From contig OZ234494.1 in assembly GCA_965153455.1 (NCBI GenBank), positions 8,246,001 to 8,310,000 of the forward strand: 64,000 nucleotides of DNA, written 5' to 3'. Below the pieces are notes generated by a model. That model saw only the letters and a list, made by a program, of their open reading frames with translations, was not told the DNA's origin and did no database searches. The stretch's first letter is position 1, and every line of letters begins with the position of its first letter. The position numbers and the translations under genes were made by a program. The DNA is from Sphagnum compactum (taxonomy: Eukaryota > Bryophyta > Sphagnopsida > Sphagnales). This document shows, piece by piece, positions 11,640 through 22,261 of this stretch.

Positions 11640-13310
11640 TTGCAATACTTTGTAACAAGATGTTGGATTCATATGTGTGCTCTTAGGACACCTTGTGGAC
11701 TACATGTTGGACTAATGTGTAATCTAAGGTTCCTTGTAGGGACTTATGTGTGCTTTGAAGATGCCTTATGAACTCTATGTTAGACTAATGTGTGGTTTGA
11801 AGGTGTCTTGTAAAGACTTATGTGTGCTTTAAGGATGCCATGTGGACTTATGTGTGCTTTGAGGATGCCTTATGGACTTTATGTTGGACAAATGTGTGGT
11901 TTAAGGGGCCTTGTAGGAAGTTGTGTGTCTTTATGGATGTTTTGTGGACTGTATGTAGGACTATAGTGTGCTATAATATACATATATGCACTTAACTTTG
12001 GACTTCTGTGTTCTTTGAAGAAGTTTTATGAATTGGAAACTTGGACTAATGTATGTTTTCAAGTTGAATTTGTGTGTTTCAAGGTGGTATTCATGTGTGC
12101 TCTAAGTTGGATGCCTTGTAGACATCAAGTACGTTCATGTGTATTTATATGAATAAACAACACTCAAATTCTTTTTGCTAATGTTCAAGATGGGAATATC
12201 AATGTCATGCATGAATTTGAAGCTTAGTTACACATATGTTTATTTGATTAATTAATTTGTGGTTTGAAGGTGCCTTGTAGTAGGGCCGACTTATGGATTG
12301 CCTATTCGACTACTATTTGTTGTAATGTACATCTATGGACTTAATTTTGGATTTATGTGTTCTTTGAAGATGTTTTACGAACTACAAAGTTGAATTCATG
12401 TTTATTTTTAGTTGAATTTGTGAGTTTCAGAATGTTATTCCTTGTGCTCTAAGCTAGATGCTTGATGGACATTAAAGCACATTCTTGTTTGTTTTCAGTT
12501 GAATTTGTGAGTTTCAAAATGGTATTCCTTTGTGCTCTAAGTTGGATGCCTTATGGACATTAAGGCACATTCTTGTTTATTTTCAGTTGAATTTGTGAGT
12601 TTTAGAATGGTATTCCTTTTTGCTCTAAATTGGATGCCTTATGGACATTAAGGCACATTCTAGTACAGATTGCTAGAATGTACAAATCACATGTGTTATG
12701 TATTTATAGAAGAAATAACACTCAAAATGGGAATACCAACTTCATTCATGACTTTGGAACTTAGTTAAACTTATATTTATTTGACTAATTAATTTATTGT
12801 CTGAAGGTTCCTTATAGGTGGGATTTATGGACTACATGTTGGACATGTTTACTATAATGTACATCTATGTACTTAATTTTGGACTTCTATGTTCTTTGAA
12901 GACGTTTCATGAACTACAAACTTAGATTCATGTCTGTTTTTAATTGAATTTGTGAGTTTTAAAATGATATATACTATATTTATGTTCTCAGCTGGATGCC
13001 TTAGGACATCAAGGCATGTTTTTGTGTTATGCTAAGTTAGGGTGTACAGATCACATGTATGGTGTGTGTTTACTTGAATAAACAACACTCAAATTCTTTA
13101 TACTGATGTTCAAGATGGGAATATCAATGTCATTCATGAACATGGAGCTTAATTTGACTTATGTTTATTTGACCAATTAATCTGTGGTCTGAAGGTTCCT
13201 TGTAGGGATGTATGGATTGCATGTTGGACTATTGTTTGTTAGAATGTACATCTATGGACTTATGTGTTCGTTGAAACTTTTATGAATTGCAAACTAAAAT
13301 CTTTCAATCT
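11640..13310. repeat. Degenerate higher-order repeat block
   Basis: Short words recur throughout, such as CTTATGTGTGCTTTGAGGAT, ATGTTGGACTAATGTGTGG and GGTTTGAAGGTGCCTTGTAG. A unit of roughly 97 bp built on TTGAATTTGTGAGTTT and ATGGACATTAAGGCACATTC is repeated three times at about 12385-12665. A larger module containing TTTATTTGATTAATTAATTT recurs near 12239, 12777 and 13163. This looks like a decaying complex satellite. It contains no coding sequence. Confidence 0.75.
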
Positions 13311-13544
13311 TTATGTACAAAATAGATTCTTTTTACAATTTTGTGTTGCACACCTTGCTATCATAATTGGACAGTGTATGTTTGAAAAACTCAAGCCATT
13401 TTTGTGCGAAGAATGAAAGATTGGAACACATGTTGTTGCATTTATCATGTTAAGATTGATGAGCTTTGAACAGCTTTGAACAACATGTGGAAGGTTATCC
13501 ATGGCTCTAATTGTACCTGCAACTATTAGATTTGTGGTTCTATT

Positions 13545-13610
13545 ACTACAAATCATGCTGCTACAAATCCTACTGCTACCAATCCTATTGCTACAAATCC
13601 TACTACCTAT
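13545..13610. repeat. 15-bp tandem repeat
   Basis: About four copies of GCTACAAATCCTACT with small changes. The flanking 13320-14560 holds no recognisable gene. Confidence 0.75.
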
Positions 13611-14569
13611 TACAAAGCCAATGTTGACATATTTTTTGGAGTCACCCATATGTGTGAAAACATTGTCTACAAGAAAGGTGAGTTTATGCAATGGCATAAA
13701 CGGGAATGTTTATTAGGCAAATGTGATAAGTATGGTGTTAACTTGCTAGCATTATGTCCTAAGGAAATGGTATTTCAAAGGCTAATTAAGCTATGTGGTT
13801 TGTGATTTGATGATTAGTTTGATACCATGGGCTCTAATACCATATGTATAATGGTTAATCCATCTCTTGAAGCATGAAACTTTTGTAACTTGAAGCATAT
13901 GCATGCTTGTATAATATGATTTTTTCTAGAGATTATGTTTTTACAAATTTTTCATATTTGGAATTGCTTTTTGTTATGGCAAGCAATGGATATAAGCAAA
14001 AGTTTTGTTTAATTCAATAAATATACCACTAAATTCTAGATGTCTAGAAACTTGGCCATGAAAGTTGTGCAAAAATCGTGGATATGAGTGATTCCTTGAG
14101 AACTCAATTAAATTGGGTTGGCAATTTAAGTTATTGATGCAAATTGATGTTTCAATTTTTCTCATACACTTAAACGTAAGTTTAGTTGTTGGTACTCACA
14201 ATCTTTACTCATGTTTCCATACTCGCAGTCTTTATTGATGTTTCCATGTCATGCTTCTAGTAACAGGCATGATTTTCTTCATGCAAATGTTGCAACTTGT
14301 AGAGTTGGATTCACCAACCCTAAACCTAAAGCAAATATGCCACCTTGGCATACCACGAGAAGCACATGGTAGCTCACTTGGAGAATTTTTGAAATAAAAA
14401 ACCCTCTTGATGAATGATGATAGCCTACTTCTTGTTCTACACATGGGCAATTAATAACTAATTAAAAAATTATTTCATTGAGGTGGTGAGGTCAGGAGCC
14501 CTGAGGATGCCATTCAACATGGATACAAATTAGAATGATGTTAAAGTGTATTGCATTTAGCTGCAAAGG

Positions 14570-15497
14570 ATCATCTTCCATTTAATGGGCCATCCAGGAA
14601 TTTGCACTTTTGAATACAGATATCTTCCATTCAATGGGTCATCCAGGAATTGTGACATTTGGACAGATCAGACCATCATCTATTTAATGAATGATGGCCT
14701 ATGCACGAATTGTCACTTATGTAAAGTGTATTGAATTTAGACTAAGGACAATCTTCCATTTAATGAGTCATCAACAAATTGTCACTTTTGGATGGATTGG
14801 ACCATCATCCATTTAAGGAGCCATTCCAGATGTTGACACTTTTGGACAGATTGGATGACCATCCATTTAAGGAGCCAATCCAGATATTGACACCCTTTTG
14901 GACAGATTAGACCATCATCCATTTAAGGAGCCATTCCAGATATTGTCACTTTTGGACAGATTGGACCATCATCCATTTAAGGAGCCATCCAGATATTGGA
15001 GCATCATCCATGTAAGGAGCCAATACAGATATTGACACACTTTTGGACAGATTGGACCGTCATCCATTTAAGGAGCCAATACAGATATTGTCACTTTTGG
15101 ACAGATTGGACCATCATCCATTTAAGGAGCCATCCAGATATTGACACCCTTTTGAAAAGATTGGAGCATCATCCATTTAAGGAGCCAATACAGATATTGA
15201 CACACTTTTGGACAGATTGGACCATCATCCATTTAAGGAGCCAATACAGATGATATTGTCACTTTTGGACAGATTGGACCATCATCCATTGAAGGAGCCA
15301 TCCAGATATTGACACACTTTTGGACAGATTGGACCATCATCCATTGAAGGAGCCATCCAGATATTGACACACTTTTGGACAGATTGGACCATCATCCATT
15401 TAAGGAGCCAATCCAGGTATGTGTCACTTTTGGACAGATTGGACCATCATCCATTTAATGGGCTATCCAGGAATTGTCACTTTTGGACAGATTCTTT
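14570..15497. repeat. 55-bp minisatellite, about 16-17 units
   Basis: The unit is CATCATCCATTTAAGGAGCC, then AATCCAGATATTGACAC, then TTTTGGACAGATTGGAC, 53-57 bp long. Units at the left edge (14570-14800) are more diverged (ATGGGCCATCCAGGAATTG type) and the central ones nearly identical. One unit near 14970-15000 is truncated. Period 57 variants keep a frame open across several units, but the repeated peptide is a by-product of the repeat and I do not call a gene. Confidence 0.92.
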
Positions 15498-15499
15498 TG

Positions 15500-16020
15500 A
15501 CATTAGGGATACTTTGAATATCACATTTGCAAAAAATGTGCCAATTGACAGTTCCGTGGGGCATTTTTGGCATTTTGTCTATTATGACTTGTGCTACTTG
15601 CTATGGTAGTAGAGGTAGCCACGGCTGCTTAGTAACTTACAAGGGACGTAAAAGCAATGTATCTATCATTACATTACATTTTCTTTTCACTGCATCATTT
15701 CATTTCTTTTGTTCTGACATGAACATTTAAAGCTCTCCTATAGAGGTAGGGTGTTCTTGAGAAGGGCTACAAGTCCAGGCCAAAAATAGTGGCAGCCAAT
15801 ATTAGGAATAGAAATTCCATGCAACCAACGAGAAGTAGCAGCACATCATGGAGTGAAGGGTCCTTCCTTTTTTTTTTTTTCCTTGTGAGTGGGGGAAGGG
15901 GGGGGGGGGGGTTGGGATTTTTACTAGTATTTAAATCATTGTTTTATGGTACAACTTTGGGTGAGTAGGTACTATGTCTAAGACCAAATAATTGAAACCC
16001 TGACACTCTCCCACCTTCCC
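15500..16020. other. Intergenic stretch with poly-T and poly-G tract
   Basis: No gene seen. A T run is followed by a G run (about 15891-15913) interrupted once, a candidate G-quadruplex on the plus strand. Confidence 0.5.
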
Positions 16021-16570
16021 TCCCTGCACCCATGTACAAAAACAAGGTAGGGTAAAGCCCCATGATGGGGGATTCCCAAAATAAAAGGGGCCTAGGAGGA
16101 TGTGGTAACTTGGCTACCACAAGACACTAAATCACTCATCAAGCTTAGTTAGTCATAATACGCTAAATAAAGCAGAGCATTGCTTTTACTTAGTGCCCAC
16201 AACTAAGACTAATAATTGTAGGTAGTTATCCTCATTTTCTCTTGAGAGTTGGCAGGTTTGAAAATTGGTGTGGGAGAGGAGAACACCACATAATGAAAAA
16301 AATTAAAATGAACATAAAACATACATAGATCACAAGGTGCACAAAGGGGATGGTTAATAATTAATGTGCCTATAGGTACATGTAAGATCCCTTCTCCTTT
16401 CTAGGCAAAACATTTATGTGTGTAGTAGAACCCCTAGGTGAGAGAAAGCATTCCCAAAATAAGGGTTCTAACCTATAGGCCCCATAATTTGAGAATATCC
16501 GTCACCCATGAGCTTTACCCATTATCATGAACATAAACGTACTTAGATCACTAATCCCTAGCCTAGGGGG
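16020..16570 (-). repeat. Dispersed repeat family B, inverted copy or copies
   Basis: On the minus strand this carries TTTTGGGAATCCCCCAT followed by GGGGCTTTACCCTAC, and separately GGGTAAAGCTCATGGGTGA, the same landmarks as the copies at 25.5, 26.0 and 43.7 kb. Borders are unclear. Confidence 0.55.
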
Positions 16571-17051
16571 TAAGGTTTTTATGCATACTTCTTCAGCCTG
16601 TGAGGGCAATTATGCTCAAGATTAGAATATTGTTTTATATCTATAAGTAAGCATAATTTCCTTCCCAATGATATCCACCTTTGTCCTTGGTGCTAAACTT
16701 TGCAAGCATGTAATTATAAGGAACTATTCTCTTAATGAGTAGGTGTAAGATTTCTTTTTTTAGAGAGTCACATGAAAATTTCTCTTCTAAAAAAATGTCC
16801 ATATTGTATGGAGTTTCCTTGGCTTTAAATTTAAGGAGCAATTCTAGATATCCATTGTAGTTAGGCAGTATCATTAATTATCACATTCACATATAGTGCT
16901 AAATGTTTGTCCCTCCCTTTGCATAAACAATAAATACGAAATTGTACCCACTAAAGAAGCAAGGCCAATGACAATGATCAACTAACTAAAAGTAATCATT
17001 TTATTGTATCATCTTTTGACACCCCTGATGTCCTATGTGAGAATGACATTA

Positions 17052-17456
17052 GAGTTATCCCTATAGTCATCTTGTCTTCACCCTATTTTTGAGCCTCCTT
17101 TCACCCCCAAGCCCCTCTTTCAGTGGTATCCGCAAAGTAAGGATATTTTATTAAATCTGGGTATGAAATGCTGAAACTCAGCATTTAATGCACAAGGTTC
17201 GAGAGTAATTATAGTAGGTAGGTGTACAGGTAGGAGCAGTGAAAATATATATGTAGCAGCAGTGGGGGCGCTCAGAAAAAAGGAAAGACTAGATAAATCT
17301 CAGTTTACCACCAAAATAGATGGTTTTTTCAGTTTCCCCCCAACCCCCCTGGTTGAATGCAACTGTACTTTTTTGCAGGTTTTTAAAAAATCTCACCCCG
17401 TTTATGACCAAACTCAGGGTTCTGGTGTTGTGTTTTCATTACGTTACAGATAACTT
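17052..17456. mobile_element. Inverted-repeat miniature element, family A copy 1
   Basis: Aligns along its length with 32881-33270. Its ends are GAGTTATCCCTATAGT and, read inward from the right, AAGTTATCTGTAACGT, a decayed form of the terminal repeat seen intact in copy 2. It is flanked by CATTA on the left and TATTA on the right. An internal GGTATCCGCAAAGTAA repeats the terminus motif. No coding capacity. Confidence 0.75.
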
Positions 17457-17675
17457 TATTATGTGAGTTAAATTGATTTTCACATCCTTATGAGGTTGAT
17501 GCTATCCAAAATTTGACATGGATCATTTTAGTGCAACTGCTGGAACTGCTCTAAATCAATTTCGGATCAAATTCTTAAAGTTCTCTTAATGAGGAAGGGG
17601 AAAATAAGGTAAAATAGTTGTTGCATTCTTGATGTTTTCTAAAAATACTCAGGCATGAAATTGCACTCCCGGTCT

Positions 17676-18005
17676 TACAATGCCCTTGCCATGCTGAAAG
17701 ACAATGATTTTACAAATGAATTGATTGGGCGTAACCATGTTATGACTTTTTGTCGTAAACTTCCAAAGTTTACAAAACAGGCTGATGTTTCCTGTCTTTT
17801 ACAACAATTTGTCATTTGTAGCCTCTTAGGTCTGTGGGTGTACAATGCCCTTGCCATGCTGCAAGACAATGATTTTACAAATGGATTGATTGGGCGTAAC
17901 CATGTTATGACTTTTTGTCATAAACTTCCAAAGTTTACAAAACAAGCTGATGTTTCCTGTCTTTTACAACAATTTGTCATTTGTAACCTCTTAGGTCTGT
18001 GGGTC
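17676..18005 (+). repeat. 165-bp tandem duplication with open frame
   Basis: Two copies start at 17676 and 17841 and differ at six positions over 165 bp (about 96% identity). An open frame from 17655 to 18026 crosses both, but four of the six differences change the amino acid (K/Q, E/G, R/H, S/N). There is no sign of protein-level selection, so I treat it as a noncoding duplication. Confidence 0.85.
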
Positions 18006-18301
18006 TACACAAACTTCAAACATTAAGACCTCCATCAGACTTTATGATAATCTTTCAAGAGGCCTACAGGATGGGTTGAAGCCTCCTTGTTTGTTGAAGG
18101 TTTGTCCTTTTAGAATCAGTTGAGCAGGTTTATATCATTTTAGCATCCATGTATGTGGGCCTAAATAGACTTCATTTTGGATGCGTGATACATATTCATT
18201 CATCCATGGGAATTGTATCTAATGAGGAAATGAGCTAGTGGTCTTCTCTCAAGGTGCCCACAATACTTTTTCAGCCTTTCATTGTGTTTTGAGATACTTA
18301 A

Positions 18302-18633
18302 GGCCCACTTTAGCCAAGGGTCCAGGGTCAAATTTCCTTGGAACCAATTTGGACTGATTTGAAGCAAATTGAATCCTTGAGTTGGACAATACCTTGGTCC
18401 CTAGCCTGATTCTTGATTCTCCAAATCAAGAGCTCTCCTTTTAGCACTATTTATTGGTCCGAAACAATTGATTTTCCCTCCAAAACAGGTGCCATGTAGG
18501 TTTAGCCTGAATTTGCCACTGGTTGTTCTTGGACCTTCATCTAAAGGCCTTGGGACCAATTTAAAGCTTTGGACCAATAAGATTGCTTAAATTCATTGGT
18601 CCCTGGACCTTGGACCCTCGTCTGAAGTCGCCC
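18302..18633. mobile_element. PIF/Harbinger-type miniature element
   Basis: The left end is GGCCCACTTTAGCCAAGGGT and the right end read inward is GGGCGACTTCAGACGAGGGT. Both are followed by CC and flanked by the trinucleotide TAA (18299-18301 and 18634-18636). A 3-bp TAA/TTA duplication with G-rich termini fits the PIF/Harbinger (Tourist) group. Length 332 bp, no ORF. Confidence 0.7.
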
Positions 18634-18639
18634 TAAGAC

Positions 18640-21190
18640 TATATCTCTCAATATCTGCAGTTCACCTAATATCCACTCCTCTTTTCTAAGATGGATAATC
18701 ATGTACATAAAGTGACTTTCAAAACCAGTTAGGAGTTTTCTTTGAGTGCTTTTTTCAAGCGTTTAAAGCTTGTCTGATTTCTTAGATCCAATAAGGCTGC
18801 AAAATTCTCAGAATTACAGTGCATAATACGATTGCAGCATATGAAAAGGAATAGAGAGAGAAAGCCTGCAAGGCAGGCAGAAATCAAGGGGCCCAACTTC
18901 AAATGATTTTACCAACTGCCAGAAGCACTGAATCCCTGTAAATTTGGCCCTTTTCATTAAGTGTTAGAAGAACTCAAAATGAGAGAGAACTATAATTTGT
19001 CAAGCACAGTGTTGCCTGGTTATTTGATTTTTGGCTCTGTCCTACAGAGGCATTGTGGGAATATCTTCTGAGTGGGTATACGGGTCGATCGAAGAATCAA
19101 AAGTTGGCTGAATGGATAAGGTTATAAGTTTGTGTGTAAATTTTTTATTGGCCCAAGCTAATGGATGCATGTGTGTAGATTTTGGGTGCACCCATCCAAG
19201 TGATGGGTTGTTTTGAAGTGTACCCATCTACTTGTTGGGTTTCTTCTCAAAATATGACTGTTGGGTAACTCATTAAATCATGTCTCTAAATCATTTTTAT
19301 TTGTTTGGGTTGTCACTTGCCTTTTTGTATCACAAGGTTTCATATCACTATGAATTGTAAAAAACAATTCTTATGACTAACTTTTTAAATCAATTTTTTT
19401 TTGATAAACATACAAATAATTAACTTCAATTCCTTTAAATCTTGTTTAAATGAGATTTGAAAGATTATGAGAATTGAGTAAAATAAACACATCAATTCTT
19501 AAATAAATATAAAAATAAATATAAAATTGGTTGTTCAGATTTTAAAAAAATTAATTTGATGTTATTTTTAAAACTTAATAAGGGTTTGATGACGATTTAA
19601 TAACAAAAATCATAATGAAATTAATTGATAGTAGACATTTCCCTAAGATAGTAGACATGCATGTATGATTTTAGGTTTCATCAAACATGTATGGGTCAAA
19701 CACAACTAGTTTATAAAGTTGGGTGGAAATACACTAGGATTTATAGGTGAAAATTTAGTGAGAGCAAAGGTGTTAAGGTTTTCTTTTTCTTTTTTTCCTT
19801 CTTGCAGAGAGGTTTGTTTTTTACTAGGGGGTTTCAATGGGTATAACGAGTGGATAATTCAATTAGATTGAAAATTACAAGTTGGAAGTGAATCTTTAAG
19901 AAAAGGGGACGCAGGGTTGGGAATTTTTTTTTTTTTTTTCAAAAGGGTTTTTTTTTGGGGTGAGGAAGGGAGGACGAAATAATTCCACCACTTTTCCAAA
20001 GGATTTTTTGAGTGGGATTGGGAGAGGTGATGTTTTTTGGGGATGAGGACTAACCCAAGGGGTTGTTTCTTGGGTAGCATGGGAGGGGAAAGGTTTATGT
20101 GTTATCTTTGGTAGTGTGGGATGGGGTGGTTGGAAAAAGGGGGTGAGTATTTTTATTTTTTTTCTTTTTTTCTTTCAAAATATGGTGACTTAATGAAGAT
20201 TTTTTTTCAAAAAAATATTTCAAGAAAATTAGTACCATTATTTTTTGAGTATGGAAAATTTTCAACACAAAAATTTAATTTTGAAAATTTGACAAAAAAA
20301 ACAAACAATGTTTTGTTTAAAATTGAACACTTAATACATCAAACTTATGAACCAGCAGCAGCAGCAAAAGAAGGTTTCCATAAGGTTTCTGTAGGATCCA
20401 TGGTTTCTAATCATTCAACAAAGTGAAAAACAATGCAACAACTTTCACTTTTGCATTGTAGTTGAAATGACGACTAGTTTAAGTCTTTAGTTTGAGGACA
20501 TGTAATTGCAATTTCTATTGCATTTGCATGCACTATTTTGGAACCAAAAAAACTTCAAATAACCAACTTTTAATGACACAACCTTTTCAAATCAAGGAAA
20601 GGGTAGATTAAGTATGAAATAAAAACTTCAACATTTAATGCAAATCAATCACAAAAAAAATATAACTATGATGACAAATTGAAACAAAAAGACAAACCTT
20701 AACACTTACTACGAAATCTGGGAAGAATTTTGAATCCTTACATCCCAAATGACATCTTTGTTACAAAAGATGAAAAACTTTATGTTGAAAGTTTATAATA
20801 AGAAACTCTAGAACACCACCAAAAGAATCAAAACAACAAAAACATAAAGAACTTCAGACTGAATTAGATAGACAAGTTAAATTGGGAGCTTTGGAATGTG
20901 AGGGCAAGAGTTAGTTGTTGACAAAACATGTCCTCATGTCCTACGCCCTCCTCATGTCTTAAAACATATCCTTATATCCTTGAGCCTTAGTCTTAGGACA
21001 TCTCGTCATGTCCCTAGGCCCTTTGGACCAGGAAAATTTACCAAGGCTTTGTGTAAATGTCCCTCGATTCACAAGTTCTAGGCCTTCAATTGTGCATGTC
21101 CTAGGCCTTTCAATCCTCCTGTGGCCTAAGGCCTCAAACCTTAAGGCCCAGATCCTTGCCTTCTTGGATGACTTAATAATGGCTATGTCT
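18640..21190. other. Intergenic, no gene seen
   Basis: Homopolymer-rich sequence, including T runs near 19925-19960 and 20140-20220, and a stretch around 20930-21190 rich in CATGTCCT and TAGGCC words. Short open frames show only biased composition. Confidence 0.5.
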
Positions 21191-21202
21191 TGGGCTTAAG
21201 CC

Positions 21203-21413
21203 TGGTGCATTCACACTTGGTGTTAGGAACTCTAGTGTTGAGACCCCTAACACCATGCTAATCATTTAGGACTTACACCTACTTACCAACATTTTATGTT
21301 ATGTTCACATTCACTTAACATTAAGTTATCACCCATTTAACCATTGGGTGCCACCTAGGATGCCACCTAGATTTTCATTTAACACTGACTTTACATCAAG
21401 TGTGAATGCACCA
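21203..21413. mobile_element. 211-bp inverted-repeat miniature element
   Basis: Termini TGGTGCATTCACACTTGGTG and, read inward from the right, TGGTGCATTCACACTTGATG match in 19 of 20 positions. No convincing target duplication was found, so the superfamily is open. Confidence 0.7.
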
Positions 21414-22149
21414 TTAGACATGAGACATCTTGGGCTAATGTCACATGGATTCTTTTGTATTCAGTGACCAGGTGTCAAGAAAACAGGGACATGGGGGACA
21501 CATGTACCTTTGCTGAGGCCAAAGCAAATGAAAGCTTCACACCATTGATGCCACTTGCCCCCTCCCTAATCTCTCTCTGCCATGCTCCACCAATTAGGGT
21601 TTTTTTTTTGGGTAGCTAAATTCTTTTTCGAAGAGGATAAGAAAAATATGGTTTTTTAAAAAAAGGTTCTCTAGTCGCCAAATTTCGAAAATTTCGGCAG
21701 ATTTCTCTATTGGGTAGCCAAAAATATGGAGGATGCTTAAACTCTTTTTTTTACTTTCATACCTTGTTTGTATCCCATATTTGGCTGAACTGCCTTTCGG
21801 CCACTTCAGCTCCATCACGAAAATGGCTGGGATATTACATATAGTAAAAGACGTGGGGATGTTAAATGAAGCTTCCCCTGAATCCGTCCCGTCGTCCCTC
21901 CCGTCATCCATCCAAACAGAACAAATATATATTTTAAACCCTGCACCAACAGAAGCCTAGATGTGGCAAATTGAATTATTTTCATTTCGAAAAATGGAGA
22001 AATAAATCCCTAAAAATCAGAATATTTTCGTGTTGTTTTTTTTTTTCATTTTCTGGAAATATTTTTGGCCAAGTTGGGAAAGTTCGACACAAAAAAATAA
22101 TAAAATAAAAAAAATCATTGTTAGCTATATTAGTAGACTGTTTTGGCTT

Positions 22150-22261
22150 CTCTTCTCTTCTCTTTTCTCTCTCTCTCTCTCTCTCTCATTCATGAATTTC
22201 TTGGGAGTGGGTTTTAGGGTTTTGGGTTTGCTCCAAGGGTAATAGTACTAGCGTATATGCA
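22150..22261 (+). promoter_or_regulatory. Lipase leader: CT tract, upstream ORF, telo-like motif
   Basis: A CT-rich run (22150-22188), typical of plant leaders, is followed by an upstream ATG at 22192. That opens a 16-codon frame ending in TAA at 22242, 19 bases before the main ATG. The leader also holds TTTTAGGGTTTTGGGTTT, close to the telo-box. The upstream ORF could reduce main-frame translation if it lies in the mRNA. Confidence 0.5.

Noticed and set aside
14996-15609. Open frames with repeated HFWTDWTIIHLRS peptide
   Set aside because: The peptide simply mirrors the 55-bp minisatellite; frames break whenever unit length changes.
21594-21960. Overlapping frames on both strands upstream of the lipase
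   Set aside because: Low complexity, no domain, and close to the lipase promoter; not supported as a gene.
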